A stretch of 64,000 nt of DNA, from contig NC_058194.1 in NCBI RefSeq assembly GCF_907165205.1, positions 26,474,856 to 26,538,855 on the forward strand, given 5' to 3'. The notes beneath the pieces are model-generated. The model searched no databases. It was not told where the DNA came from and worked only from the letters and a program-made list of their open reading frames with translations. How positions within the stretch are numbered: the first letter of the stretch is position 1; every line of letters starts with the position of its first letter. Shown here one piece after another: positions 13,182 to 24,334 of the stretch. This DNA is from Coccinella septempunctata. Taxonomy: Eukaryota; Arthropoda; Insecta; Coleoptera; Coccinellidae. The position numbers were made by a program, and so were the translations under genes.

Positions 13182-13306
13182 CGGCCGGTTTCATAATCGA
13201 ATTAAAAGTCACTTTAAGCTTAAAGCTTCCTTTACTGTCATTTTTAGTAGGGTTAAAGGAAGCTTTAAAGTTAAAGCGGCTTTAGGTTTGATGATGAAAC
13301 CGGCCG
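13182..13306. mobile_element. Foldback MITE with TAA target duplication (PIF/Harbinger type)
   Basis: Ends are inverted: CGGCCGGTTTCATAATCG on the left and a GATGAAACCGGCCG end on the right. Inner arms also pair (AAAGCTTCCTTTA with TAAAGGAAGCTTT). The element is flanked by TAA at 13179-13181 and 13307-13309. A three-base TWA duplication is typical of PIF/Harbinger elements, so this 125-bp piece is called a non-autonomous member by structure alone. Confidence 0.8.
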
Positions 13307-13406
13307 TAAGAAAATCAAAAGCACACTTAATGTTTTTCAGTAATAAGCCATTTCAGAAAATAAAATTTCTGCATAGCAGTCCAACATAAATCTTTGTATG
13401 CAACTC

Positions 13407-13511
13407 GTACATAATTAGGCTTTATGGACTTGCCCAAGTTATTGGCCTCGCTCGCTTTGCTCGCTCTGCCATAAACTTTTGGACTCGTCCATAAAGACCT
13501 AATTTATGTAC
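13407..13511. repeat. Short foldback repeat
   Basis: The left arm GTACATAATTAGGCTTTATG pairs with a right arm whose reverse complement begins GTACATAAATTAGGTCTTTA. The loop contains GCCTCGCTCGCTTTGCTCGC. It is a possible MITE, but no clear target duplication was found. Confidence 0.65.
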
Positions 13512-14605
13512 TTGTTACATAAATAGCTATTAAGCACTTAAAAATGAATAATAAAAATGGGTATTTAAAATTTAAAGCGTTTCATGTGGATTGCACAAGT
13601 TGGCAACATCGACTGAAATATGCCTTGATAATAAAGGACAACAAATACATTATCTTGATGTGATAGACAAAGATGACTGACTGTCTATTAAGTCTGCGAC
13701 GAACGAGGAAGGTCGTAAAATTTTATGGGATTTTTATAGCCGGTTGCAGTTGAAACTCGCCAGTAAGTAGGCGCCTGTAGATCAACAGCTGTTATTTTAT
13801 AAACAAGCTGATATGACATTGTTCTTTTCATTGTCTTGTATGCGCTGTTGCCAAATCGTAAACTCCGCACAAAGCGATTTAAATTTTAAAACCCCATATT
13901 TGAAGGATGATTTTCAATAGTTTCCGCGGTGAATTCGAAAAAATCATGAATGAAACTCATAATTATTCAGTTTAAACTTGCATATGCAGTGATAACCCAA
14001 ATTGAGGAGAATTCCCCTTTGGCAACAGGCTTCGAGTTCGATTATTTTTCTTTTAAAATGATAGAAAATGAGTTTAGAGTATCGACAAAATCGAAAAGAT
14101 GAAATTTGAATGCCACATAGTAACACCATAAAAGTATCATAAAAATTGAGACTCCGATTATCAGCATTTCATCGTAGTTTGAGCTATTGGGAATAAACTC
14201 AAATCGTACTTCATGATGGTGATAGAACTACCTATTTTGAATCTTCCCACTAACCTCAATTTCATTGATCATCGAAAACAACGATATTCGTATGGATTTT
14301 TCCATAAATTCCAAGAGCTCCGGGGTTCTTGAATCCTACCTGTTGATTCTATGTATCCGAAATTGCAAAAGATCTTCGGATAACAATTTTTTTTTCGATC
14401 CGCGTATTATGTTCATCAGAATCAACGCGGACAAATTCGTCGAACCGTTCACGGTCGAAAACATAAATAACACGTCCTTCCAGAAATATTTCCAATGAGC
14501 TGCAAGACCAACGAAAAAACAAAAATGAAACGCGCGGGACGCCATCCATCCTCGGGGCTGCATACAATTCCCAACGTCCGGTGATCGGCAATAAATAACA
14601 TTCGG

Positions 14606-14613
14606 TATATAAG
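14606..14613 (+). promoter_or_regulatory. Candidate TATA box upstream of a signal-peptide ORF
   Basis: TATATAAG lies 62 bases upstream of an ATG in a favourable context that opens a signal-peptide-like frame. With a start site about 25-30 bases downstream, the leader would be roughly 35-40 bases. AT-rich DNA produces many TATA-like strings, so support comes only from the spacing. Confidence 0.3.
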
Positions 14614-14674
14614 ATTCGGGCCTGGTGACAATGTAAATAAATACATATAAATAATCAAGGAGTCCGTTAACACA

Positions 14675-14791
14675 ATGGAGTTGAAATTAGTATTTGCCTA
14701 CCTGGCCATTATCGTGTTATTTATTACCGGAGACGCCCGCCCGGTCGCTATTGAAAATTCGAAAAGGTTGGCATCACTTACTGGGGGATAA
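14675..14791 (+). CDS. Candidate small secreted peptide, or first exon of one
   Basis: The ATG at 14675 in context ACACAATGG opens 38 codons: MELKLVFAYLAIIVLFITGD, then ARPVAIENSKRLASLTGG and a TAA stop. Residues 5-18 form a hydrophobic core after a lysine, and GDA at 19-21 would suit signal peptidase, leaving a product of about 17 residues with a KR dibasic site. Another frame stays open from about 14694 to 14936 and carries QKRSS, RPKK and AKK, so the true product could run on through a splice (a weak AAAAG/GTTGGC donor lies at 14766) or a frameshift. I do not recognise the peptide. A chance signal-like frame is possible; the TATA string and start context argue mildly for a gene. Confidence 0.3.
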   Translation: MELKLVFAYLAIIVLFITGDARPVAIENSKRLASLTGG

Positions 14792-15384
14792 CCAGAAGAG
14801 GAGTTCCGGCGGATTGGAGGACCGTCCTAAAAAGATATCCATTATACTAGTAACAACCGACGTCCCATTCAATTCGACAGAAAAATTGATCGCTGTTGCG
14901 AAGAAGGTTTTTCTTCATTACTTTCACATACCGTAGCGGAGGCTTTCATTTGTATATTGCTCACATTGACATATGCCATAAAGACTGTGATCTGTAGTGA
15001 CACGATTTCGCAAAAATACACACGCTTCGACATCTAATTGCTAAAAAGGTAAGACCAAGTAGACATAGAAAGGGGGCGCAATAGGAGATCGGAAATACTC
15101 GGGATCACTCGGGTGTTTCCACACGCTACGTCACATTGGCGTAGCAGTACAATAAATTCAGTTGATCGTCCATTAACCCCACTAACTCGTGAAAGTATCT
15201 GCTGCACTTCCTGTGACTTATTATGTAAAAAAACAAGTCGAAATATCTTGGTCAATTTCAAGAAGCAATTTAGATCCAGAAAAATGTTTCAGAAGGAGGA
15301 TAAAACCGAAAGAGGAACAATGGTGAAATCTTCCTGGGTTGGATCATTTCAAGAAGTTTCTTCGAAATCTAAGAAGTCGCTAGA

Positions 15385-15665
15385 TCTTAGCAAGAATATG
15401 CTACATCTCCACCCTGGATTGCTTTCAGAGCATTGCCAGTTCAGGAAGCATCTAATGAGAATCGGTCCAGAAGAGTGCAGATTCTGTGGGTAGAAGGATG
15501 AAACACCAAAGCACCTGCTGAAGGAATGCCTCGCCATTTCTAGCAAACGCTAGCTTTGAACAAGAAACTTGTAGAAGTGAGGAATTGATCTCCTTGAAGC
15601 CATCCCACTGGAAGGCTGTAGACGCTGCTGTAGCTGATGGCGAAAACAGCTCTGATGGAGGGCAC
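15385..15665 (+). pseudogene. Non-LTR retrotransposon 3' domain fragment
   Basis: The plus-strand frame up to 15493 ends with LSEHCQFRKHLMRIGPEECRFCG; after the stop the same frame continues KDETPKHLLKECLAISSKR. The arrangement GHC-x(n)-HL-x-RIG-x(n)-CRFC-x(n)-TPxHLLxEC is the zinc-knuckle-like tail that follows the RNase H or RT region in several non-LTR families. It is interrupted by stops and is a relic. No end or target duplication was recognised. Confidence 0.6.
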
Positions 15666-16139
15666 AATAGACCTTAAGGTCGTAGTGCAATGAAATCCCC
15701 TTCAAATCTACAATCTAGATCAGTCTGTAGCTATCCAGTGATCTCTGCTCACGACTTTTCAATCTTGCAGATACTCTTTTACATTGTCATCTCTGAATGC
15801 AGTTTTGGCATATACTCAAGCTTCAAGCCATAGCAAAACTACGCTGTCAGTTTGACAATGCCATCAATGAGTACAAGTCAGCAGACTATCTGGCGAGAAA
15901 TATTTTCTAGCTGTTAATAGACATACCAGCTTATTTGCAGCAAACTAACGATGTAGTTCTCTGTTATACTGGGAGATCGTTTATAAGGATCAGAAGGAAA
16001 GTGGGCACTGCCAACTGACAGTATTCACGACAATACAGAAGGATGGAGAACCGAGAAATTCCTCATCCACTCACTCAGCCTCCCAGAAACCAAAAGAAGA
16101 GAGTCCGATTGAAGACTTTGGGAATATCCTGAACAACGT

Positions 16140-16310
16140 ATCTCGGTTCACCATAGCGTCTTTATCCACCCATGCGTCACATGACTGCATAGGTCGCCAT
16201 ATTGTCTGTAATCGATGAGATCATTGCTCTCTAGATATTTCACCAATTCGATATCGATAGCTGGTTCCCTGACTTTCGATAAAACATGTGTTGGCCGGCA
16301 GTCTGATGGA
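16140..16310 (-). pseudogene. Reverse transcriptase fragment, opposite strand
   Basis: Minus-strand translation gives RPTHVLSKVREPAIDIELVK then YLESNDLIDYRQYG and, after a gap, SHVTHGW. This corresponds to the RT segment around RPI-LSKV-E--I--L-KYLESN-LI-D-QYGFR in Jockey/CR1-like elements, with the FRxGRST part deleted. It lies opposite in strand to the fragment at 15385-15665, so the two belong to different or rearranged insertions. Confidence 0.6.
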
Positions 16311-17523
16311 AAACACTTTTTCCATGCAATAATGAATTTCTTGAGGGTTCTGCTTAGTCCATCGAGTGGATGAACCATTGTGAGCATCCCAAGCAAAATC
16401 ATGACATAGTAGGTCAAATAAGGCGAAAATTTTTTGCTGTTGATGTAACACATTGATGCATATCACCAAGCAATAAATCCTATAACTATGGGAGATCGAT
16501 ACGGCAAGAAGAACACAGGTTAAGATGCGTCAGGAAGCTGGAACTTCTTCAAGGTTGATTTATTCGAGGCATTTTCCTACCACCACTTCCCGCAGTCGAT
16601 AACTAGTTGAAAATTATTCAGTTAACCGTGCGAACGATAATAGTGTTCATAGAACGAGGATGGAAGGCCGATTGTTATTCAGTGCGCGGGGGCAGAGCAC
16701 AGAAGAACCAACACTACACCGACGGACCACTGAACCGCCGCGGAACAATGTGCGGGCGCCGGCCGCCCGTCTTTCAAAGCGGCTGCTACGCGTCATTACT
16801 GTTATTCAGGGTAATTCGATAAATGGCCACGTAGCGTTGCGGCCTGCATAATTATGATAGTAAAACAGACACATTATCACATCGTATGCTCGGTCAACGT
16901 AATAAGCGGGAAATTTCTGTAAACAACTTCGGACCCCGATACGGTATCCGCGGGAATGACATATCCGAAGTGAGATCTCCGTACTGCGGGGCTAACTTCA
17001 TTTCTCATGCTGCTGCTGAAACGATGCCAGGTCCTCCGGACGAAGGATAAATAGATAGAGTGGTAATTACAAGTGAATTGTATGTAGCTGCGATATTGGC
17101 TTGTTTGCGGATAGACGCGAAATAGCATCTTTATCAGTCCTCGCTTTTTGAATTATTACGTTGTTTCACGTGGATGATGAGGGTATGGGTGAATGGCCAT
17201 AATGATATCCATAAATGGAGTTATTATTTTCAGGTGAAGCTACACGGTGGTTTTTTTATCGAAACTGGTAGAGGCAGTTGCGTCAGGGAGAAAATCCTGC
17301 CAGGATACCAAGAACATGTTAACTTTGATTAATGCTAATGAATGTTGTGGCAACATGATGTAAAATTTCGAGACAACTCATCCAGGAAGCATTGAAATAC
17401 GTTTTCATACAGTGTTACTTAGAACTAATGCCTAACAAAGGGACCAATCTAGGATGCAGTTGGCATTTACGTGTTTGCCATTTGACCGAATGGTCCCTGG
17501 TATTAGTTCTTAGTGAATATGGC
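16311..17523. other. Intergenic stretch, nothing recognisable
   Basis: Overlapping short frames at 16607-16851 lie in GC-richer sequence and look like by-products of composition. A repeated phrase near 17415-17440 and 17480-17510 (ACTTAGAACTAATGCC and its partial inverse TATTAGTTCTTAGTG) suggests another small foldback just upstream of the Jockey insertion. Confidence 0.35.
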
Positions 17524-17534
17524 TCTTCTTGACC
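17524..17534. repeat. Target-site duplication, left (TCTTCTTGACC)
   Basis: TCTTCTTGACC here is repeated exactly at 18773-18783, immediately after the poly(A) of the Jockey-type insertion, and so marks the retrotransposon's target. Confidence 0.93.
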
Positions 17535-18772
17535 TCTCAAACCAGACAATTGGAAGCGGGAGTGCCTCAAGGATCGGTACTTGGCCCTCTGCTTTACGTA
17601 ATATACGTCTATGATATCCCGAAGAATGCTAGAAATATGCTCACCTCACGGGCGTAGCCAGGGGGGGGGTTTTGGGGGTTCAAACCCCCCCCCGAAATAA
17701 TATAGGTACATAATATTAGTGTCAAAGAGTCTCACTTTTTATGTCAAAATCAGAAAAATTTCATTTCAAACCCCCCCCGAAACTCAACCCTGGCTACGCC
17801 TATGGCTCACCTTGTACGCAGATGACACAGGAATAGCGTTCAGACATCGACGCCCAGAGATCATACACCGGAGACTGCAGGAAGCCATAGATGAATTACT
17901 CAAATGGTGCATCAAATGGAAAATCCAAATCAATGGAAGAAAGACTCAAGCAATATTACTGCAAAAGAGAAGATTGAGGATGAAAGAAAACCTTGAAGTT
18001 GATGGAGAAGAGGTTGAATGGAAAAATGAAGCAACATACCTAGGAGTGACGCTTGACAGAGGACTTACATGGAAAAACCACATCAAATGTGCAGTTGATA
18101 AAACAAAAGCCGCAATGAGTAAACTTTATCCACTCATAGGCAGAAGAAGTCATATGAATAAGAACATCAAGTTGACGATGATTAAAACAATTGCGCGACC
18201 ACAACTCACATATGGATCGGCGGCATGGGGCTTCGCAGCCAAGACCCACATCAAGAAATACAGGCCACTGAGAATAAACTCCTTAGAATGGCGATGGACG
18301 TACCCTGGTTTGTTAGGAACAAACAAATCTACAAGGACTTGGAATGGGAACCAGTTACAGAATTTATGAAGAGAAAGGCGGAAAGGATATTCGACAAAGC
18401 CAAACAACATCCAAATGAGGAACTACGAAGATTAGTCGACTATGATCCAACAGAAGAAGCTAGAAGGTCAAAAACCTACCACCGAAGACCGAGAAATCAG
18501 TTAAGGATTTTAAGTAACCAAAGAAGAGCTTAACCTATAAAAGCTATAGGCAGCATACAAATATCAATACGACTATGATCGTGTGAGAGTCCAGAAACCA
18601 TAAGAGTCAACTGGTTAATAGGCAAAATGCCCGGAACCTATGAAGAAGCAGTTAAGGGTTTTTAGTGGGTCTCGAGCTCAGAGAGTGAGAATCCCCACAC
18701 TGTTCCCCCTCAGGAGAGGGTGTGTTCGTCTGTTTTGAAGATTTTCCCCCTGCTACACCAAAAAAAAAAAAA
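17535..18772 (+). mobile_element. 5'-truncated Jockey-type non-LTR retrotransposon, 3' part
   Basis: The insertion runs from inside the RT domain to an oligo(A) tail at 18759-18772 and is bounded by perfect 11-bp duplications. Translation begins QTIGSGSVPQGS-like text; the clear block is SAS/GVPQGSVLGPLLYVIYVYD, then after a nested MITE LYADDTGIAFRHRRPEIIHR, WKIQINGRKTQAILL and YLGVTLDRGLTWKNHIK, the usual Jockey-clade RT and thumb sequence. YADD is intact. A frameshift near 18255 moves the frame, which continues IQATENKLLRMAMDVPWFVR to the stop at 18531-18533. With truncation, frameshift and inserted MITE it is inactive, but its preserved target duplications suggest moderate age. Confidence 0.93.
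17647..17804. mobile_element. hAT-type MITE nested in the retrotransposon
   Basis: A 158-bp element with 17-bp inverted ends: CACGGGCGTAGCCAGGG on the left and CCCTGGCTACGCCTATG on the right. It is flanked by perfect 8-bp duplications GCTCACCT at 17639-17646 and 17805-17812. Long G and C runs follow each end. The 8-bp duplication points to a hAT-family transposase in trans. It interrupts the RT frame just before the LYADD box, so it is younger than the retrotransposon. Confidence 0.9.
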
Positions 18773-18783
18773 TCTTCTTGACC
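18773..18783. repeat. Target-site duplication, right (TCTTCTTGACC)
   Basis: Exact repeat of 17524-17534, directly after the oligo(A) tail. Confidence 0.93.
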
Positions 18784-20206
18784 GAGTGATGAAGCAGTGC
18801 GAGCAAAGTTGGTGCTGCGGCACCCGAAAAATGGCAGTATTTTAATTTTTTGTGAGGACGTGAGATGGCAGCTTAATAAATTCAGCTGGTTGAAGGCACA
18901 GTTTCAAATAAGAAGCATCCTTCGGAATGTTCGAAAGCCTCATGAAAGATATTGAACAGACAATGTTCGGGGTTCCAAGAACAAGAACTTAAAGCAACTC
19001 AATCGCCAAACGGCCAGACAAGGGTTAAAAATTGCCATGGACGCTAACCACCGCGTTTCCTCGATGCCAACCCGTCCGGCAAATTAAAATTCGTATAAAT
19101 GAGCGAAATAACATCCCAGAACCGAACCATATATTACGGGAAATTACAGCATTCACTTAAACGAATTAAATTTTACGTCCGATCTCATCAAAAGCGACAT
19201 ATTTATGATAATTGAATGAATAAAATGTAATACGAGACGACTCTCCAGTTTTTTTTCAGCTCCTATTCTACCGCGAGAGATCGTTCAACATATTTACGAT
19301 TTCTGAAATTGTTTGAGCGCAAGTTGGGGCGCTCTTTCTTCGGGGTTGCCAAGTGACTGAGATAACTATTTTCCATGAAACTTTGGAACACAGTTCAAGA
19401 TAAGAACAAACATCGGAATTATTGAAGTGACACAAAAATATTTTTTCGAAGAGTACTAATTTCTGAGATACAAGTTTGTATCCTGAGATTGCTATATAAT
19501 TTTGAGATAAAAGGCAGGATTTCGACTAACATCGAGGCAATTCTGAGATACAAGATCGGAATTCTGATGTATAAAGTCAGAATTCTGAGATGCAAGATGG
19601 GAATTCCCAGATATAAGTCAACATTCTGCCATAATTTTGACTAGAAAGTCATCATTTTGAGTTCTTGTATATATGTTCATCTGAATTCTGACATGCAATT
19701 CAGAATTCGAACATTCAGTCAAAAATCTTGCTAAAATCTGGGAACTTGTTAGTCGGAAAAACGAATTTCGAAAATGTTTTCTTCATTTCAGCGATTTCTG
19801 AGGAAATCTCCCACTTGGCAACCTAGCCTTTCTTCCTTTCACCTTCGTCCGCTCCGGCAGGTTTGGGCGACAAAGAACGAATGGGGCCAACTTGTCACTC
19901 GGCTTGAATTTAAAGGACTATTTTAATAAACTGGAAACGTATAAACAAACATTCCTCGACACTAATTCTTCTTTAGTATTTTTATGGGTCCCCTAACATT
20001 CAAACAGAAATAACCGGCTACGGAACAATTTTCCAGTCCTGGCATCGCATATTCTTTTTTCGAATGATGAAATGCACCTTAGATCACCGTGTTCATTAAC
20101 ATATAAAGTATGCGAGAGATACAAAGAGATTATAGGGGAAATGTTAAACAGCGTATAGGAGCTGATCTTTTTCACTTCGAAATGATAACGAAACGGTAAC
20201 TTCAAC
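18784..20206. other. Intergenic stretch containing a degenerate minisatellite
   Basis: At about 19485-19745 phrases such as AATTCTGAGATACAAG, AGTCAGAATTCTGAGATGCAAG (split across the unit) and GGGAATTCCCAGATATAAG recur every 25-35 bases with variable spacing. A similar patch lies at about 47780-47990. The remainder of the stretch shows no gene. Confidence 0.55.
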
Positions 20207-20208
20207 TA

Positions 20209-21858
20209 CAGTGGCTTTATACACCACAGTGGCGACAATAGTCTATTAACTCGATTTGAAACGTTCTGTTTAGAAGAAGATATCATCTTAATCTAATTTG
20301 AAATATATTCTGTTTGAAGGTACTAATCTGGCAAAAAATCCTGCTGATTTTGAAGAGCATGGTGAGTATAAAAACGAGCATAACATATTAATATGAAACT
20401 AAAATGAACCTGTTGGTATATTTGTTTCTTATTTCAGGTTCATTCTCCCTCTTGGGAGAAAGTGAGGGATGATAGGAAGAAAGTTTGAAGGGAATGCAAT
20501 GCCTAACATTTTTATTTTTACCAAAGATTTGTGTAAACATAAAGGTACTGCTTTGAGGATGAGTCCTATGAAGTTAAATGCCTCTATTTCACTAGAAGAC
20601 TCACCTCCTAGTAGGTTGGTCATGTACCTTGGCTTTTGTTGGTACCTCTCGCATTACCATAGACTGTGCTTTAGAAAAGTTTTCCATATACATATCACAA
20701 TACATTTCCAAAGATATCTCTACTGAAAAATCATATGTGGATAAAATTTATCAAGCGAATATAATTTTCAAGGAAAAGATTAGAAAGAAGCAAGTGGAAA
20801 CGTGCCATAAAGGTACGGTAGTAGGATCATGACTTAAAACATGTTTTTATCCATCAATTGTTCATTTAGTCAGATTTTATTAGTCAAATTCTGTGAAAAA
20901 AATGAACATTCTATCTTCTAAAACTTTGAAACTAACAATCATTTATTGTTGATGAAATGTTTTGAAGTTTTCATAAACTGTCCGTGAGTGTCATCTATTT
21001 GATGACCGTCTCACGCTGATGAGGTCAAGGAAGTCCGAAACAGTTTATGATTATTCATTAGGAAAAGATCTTCCTCAAATATACAATAAAATGGAAACAG
21101 GTAATAAATTCAGTAGAAATACTCTTAATTGCATGTTTTTAATAACAAAATTCATGTTATCAATAAATCCATATTAGACCGGATGCTATTGATAACACGA
21201 AAGTGTAGGTGGATAAAAAATCGAAAAATATTTTTATTTTAACAGTAATATTACAAACAAATACTTATAGTCTTAGAATTATTACTATAAAATAACTAAT
21301 ATTTAATAATAGATTTTCAGTGGAGATGCTTCGTGATGTGCCTATGGTTTTCTTCAAGGTACCAACAGAAGGCAAGGCCCATGAGTAACCAGAAATACTT
21401 GGAAGGAGCTAAGCCTTCGAGTGAAGTTGAGGCAATTGCTTTCTTGAGATTTTTCTTAAAGGAGGTAAGTAGATCCTTAACGTTTCTATACATCTTTAGA
21501 GACTGCATTTACCTTCAACTTTTTTTCCATCTTCCTTGGACCTGAAATGTGAAACAAAGATTCATTTTATTTTCACATTTATATATTATGTTTGTTTTCA
21601 CACTCACCTTGCTCTATTTAATCATTTCTCAGATGAAGCGTGACCGTGAACAACGTTCAAAATACACAATTCATGCTTATGAAAAACTAAGAAATTTTTA
21701 GCAAATTCCCACAATAGATTATTTTTCGGAAATGCGAAAAATCACAATTTATCTATTTGCAGAATATTTCACATTAGATCAAGACGATTTTTTGTCCCAA
21801 AAAACCCCAATTGTCCCAACAAAACGCCAATTGTCGCCACTGTGGTATATAGTCACTG
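20209..21858. mobile_element. TA-flanked element T with divergent duplicated exon-like arms
   Basis: Ends are inverted: CAGTGGCTTTATACACCACA with GTGGCGACAAT on the left, matched by the reverse complement of the right end, CAGTGACTATATACCACAGT then GGCGACAATT. TA lies at 20207-20208 and 21859-21860, the Tc1/mariner target. Inside, a minus-strand segment (about 20520-20650) and a plus-strand segment (about 21350-21475) encode related text: RYQQKPRYMTNLLGGESSSE then IEAFNFIGLILKAV, versus RYQQKARPMSNQKYLEGAKP then SSEVEAIAFLRFFLKEV. Each ends at a GT that could be a splice donor (GGAG/GTAAGT on the right). No transposase motif was recognised, so the element is non-autonomous or carries an unknown product. 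Confidence 0.7.
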
Positions 21859-21860
21859 TA

Positions 21861-22820
21861 ACTTCAATTATCCAAAAAAATTTCATCTACATTTACCATA
21901 TTCTGAGTATTAGAAAACTGCTACTAAATTGACATTGGATTCTTCTAGTTTTTTTGAATGGCCGCAGAGATGAGGCATCACAAACAATAAATAGGGTTGT
22001 TTTTCGGGATGCTTTCTCGTCTCCTAATCTTGATGTTTATGTTTATTGATAAGAAGTTTTTCGTTTTATTTATCCTCTTAAAATCAGCTGGCTTTTTCAC
22101 TCGGTTGTTCGAAATGAGTATTTACATAACGATCAAAATTTCCCACACAAATAAAACCTAGCAATATATCGTAATCCATTCTTCAGAAATCGAAATTATA
22201 CCCCTGTCCATACATATCTCAACTTGTCAACACAAATATTAAAGCCAATTTTACCCGTCGACTGACGACCGTACCCAAGAATTGTCTGCGGACAATATCA
22301 GACTCCTTGCTGTATGAAAAACGAGGATTTAACAAGAACCCGTATAGTAAATTAGGGGTATTTCTTTAATGTATTTAGAGGAGGTACCCTGCTCTTCCAG
22401 TGTCATTACACAGAATAAAAATGCAATCCCCAACGGTCTCCATATAATTTGACGAATTAGTGTAAAAAGTCGAATCACTTTTTATGAGAACAGAATCCCT
22501 GCGTCTTGATGACTTTCAGTATTTGAATCTCAGATCATTCGGGAGATTGTTGGGAGTTTTTTTTATTTTGGGAAGGTCTTACAGAAAGAAGCCTGTTTTT
22601 GATGATTGATGAATGGAGGGGAATAACTACTGAAATTCACACAGTTGATGGTGGTGCTCACTCTCAACATGTTTATATTCAAGTTTAATTGATTGTTTGC
22701 CAACGTTTGGGTCGATACCACGGAAAGTTTTCGAGGTTTTTTCATTTCTCGGAAATTTATTAGTGATTCCTTAAAAAATCCATATCGGGAACACGATTTA
22801 AACATTGGAAAGAAATGTAT
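21861..22820. other. Intergenic stretch, nothing recognisable
   Basis: AT-rich sequence without recognisable coding frame or repeat. Confidence 0.45.
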
Positions 22821-23210
22821 ACAGGGTGAGCCTTTGACTCGTACAAATATCCTAACAGTAGATTCTTGAGGTCAAAAGACATTTTTCCTTTACCACTTTT
22901 GCCGGTATCGCCTTTTTAGAGTCATTTGATTTTCAAAAATAAAAAAACATCTGTGAAATTCGAAAAATTGGGCACTTTGACCGAATGCAACTATGTATTT
23001 AAGAGATTCACAGATGTGTAGTCAGTAGTGTGTTAGCTAGTTATTCTGAAGGTTATTTTGACTTTCCAGGGGTGGCACAGCTCATTAGGACAACTTAAAA
23101 TGGCTATATCTTTTTATCAGAGTCGAATCGGAAAAAAATGGTATAGAAAAAAGTGTTTTTTTCGACCACAAGAATCTAGCGTTAAAATATTTGTACGAGT
23201 CAAAAACTTG
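22821..23210. mobile_element. MITE family Z, copy Z1 (short variant)
   Basis: Inverted ends: ACAGGGTGAGCCTTTGACTC followed by GTACAAATAT on the left, and ATATTTGTACGAGTC on the right, each followed inward by a TAGATTCTTGAGGTC-like block. Interior phrases TTGGGCACTTTGACCGAATG and GGCACAGCTCATTAGGA are shared with the other Z copies. Z1 is about 390 bp, against about 700 bp for Z2. No coding capacity was seen. Confidence 0.85.
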
Positions 23211-24334
23211 TAAGTGAAGAACTCTTCTCGTCTAGGCATCACTAGGTCGCTATTGCCATATTTGACAAAATTGATGGGATGGCACCCTCACTAAGAAGGG
23301 GAATTTTTAGGGTATTCTTTTTGTCCCAAAAGTTGTCTCCTTCACGAACAAACTTGTCTTTTATCGACAGGATATTTTCCTGGAAGTTCAAACTAATATA
23401 ATAACAAAACTCCTACGAATAACAACACAAAAAGAATTTTAAAAATTAAAACAAGAAAATAAACAAACAATAAATCTATTTCAACCAGCGTCCAACAAGA
23501 TAAGTTCTGGATAATACAAAACGAAAACGTCTGTGTCCACTACCAGAAAATATTCGCGACATCCCAAGTAGCGAAAACAACAATTCCATTCGGCTCGGAT
23601 GCGATTTATCAAGAAAATACAAAAGAAGAAATATGTCCGGGCGCATAATGCGTGTCATAACCGTGAGACCGCTGCGCGGCACAAATAAAAACATCATTAC
23701 CGAAATTGCTAATGCCCGAAAGTGCTAGTTGATAATAGTCCGGAGTGACGAAGTTGCCCCGACCGGCGTTGTAAATCGAACCGGCGGGGGGCAGGGTTTC
23801 GGGCGCCCCGCTGGGCGCCAATAACTCACCACCGCCGCCCGCGTCCGGACAATTATATTCAAATCATCTTTTCGACCGTACGACCGGCGGGTTTTTTTTT
23901 TCCTATCTCTAGTGGCTCAAGAAGCGAGTGTTTTTCTGATTTCTCCTCCCCAGTTATTCGTCGAGATCTGAGGAAAATATTTTCCAGGCCTAAAAAAAAA
24001 TTTTAAATATTTTTTCAGAGTTAAAATTACTTACTGAAACGTCGATTAAATTTAGTGGTTTATATGTATATGTATTAATGGAGGATTAAATAACAACTGG
24101 AATTGCTGCAACTGGGCGTTGGAAAAATATTTTTCGATAACGAAAAAAAAAACGTTTTTGGACATTTCTCGTTTGAAAAAAAATTCAGATTGAGAAAAAA
24201 TAATTTATATTTATGAAAAAATATTTTTGAAGTGCAGTAAGAGATATTCGAGAGCAGACAAAAAATATGTGGTATTAAAATATTTTTGAGAATCAGAAAA
24301 AAAAATCTATTGTCATTTATTCGAATATGGCCGT
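23211..24334. other. Intergenic stretch, nothing recognisable
   Basis: A GC-richer patch at 23600-23880 gives overlapping short minus-strand frames with no recognisable domain. The rest is AT-rich with homopolymer A and T runs. Confidence 0.45.
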
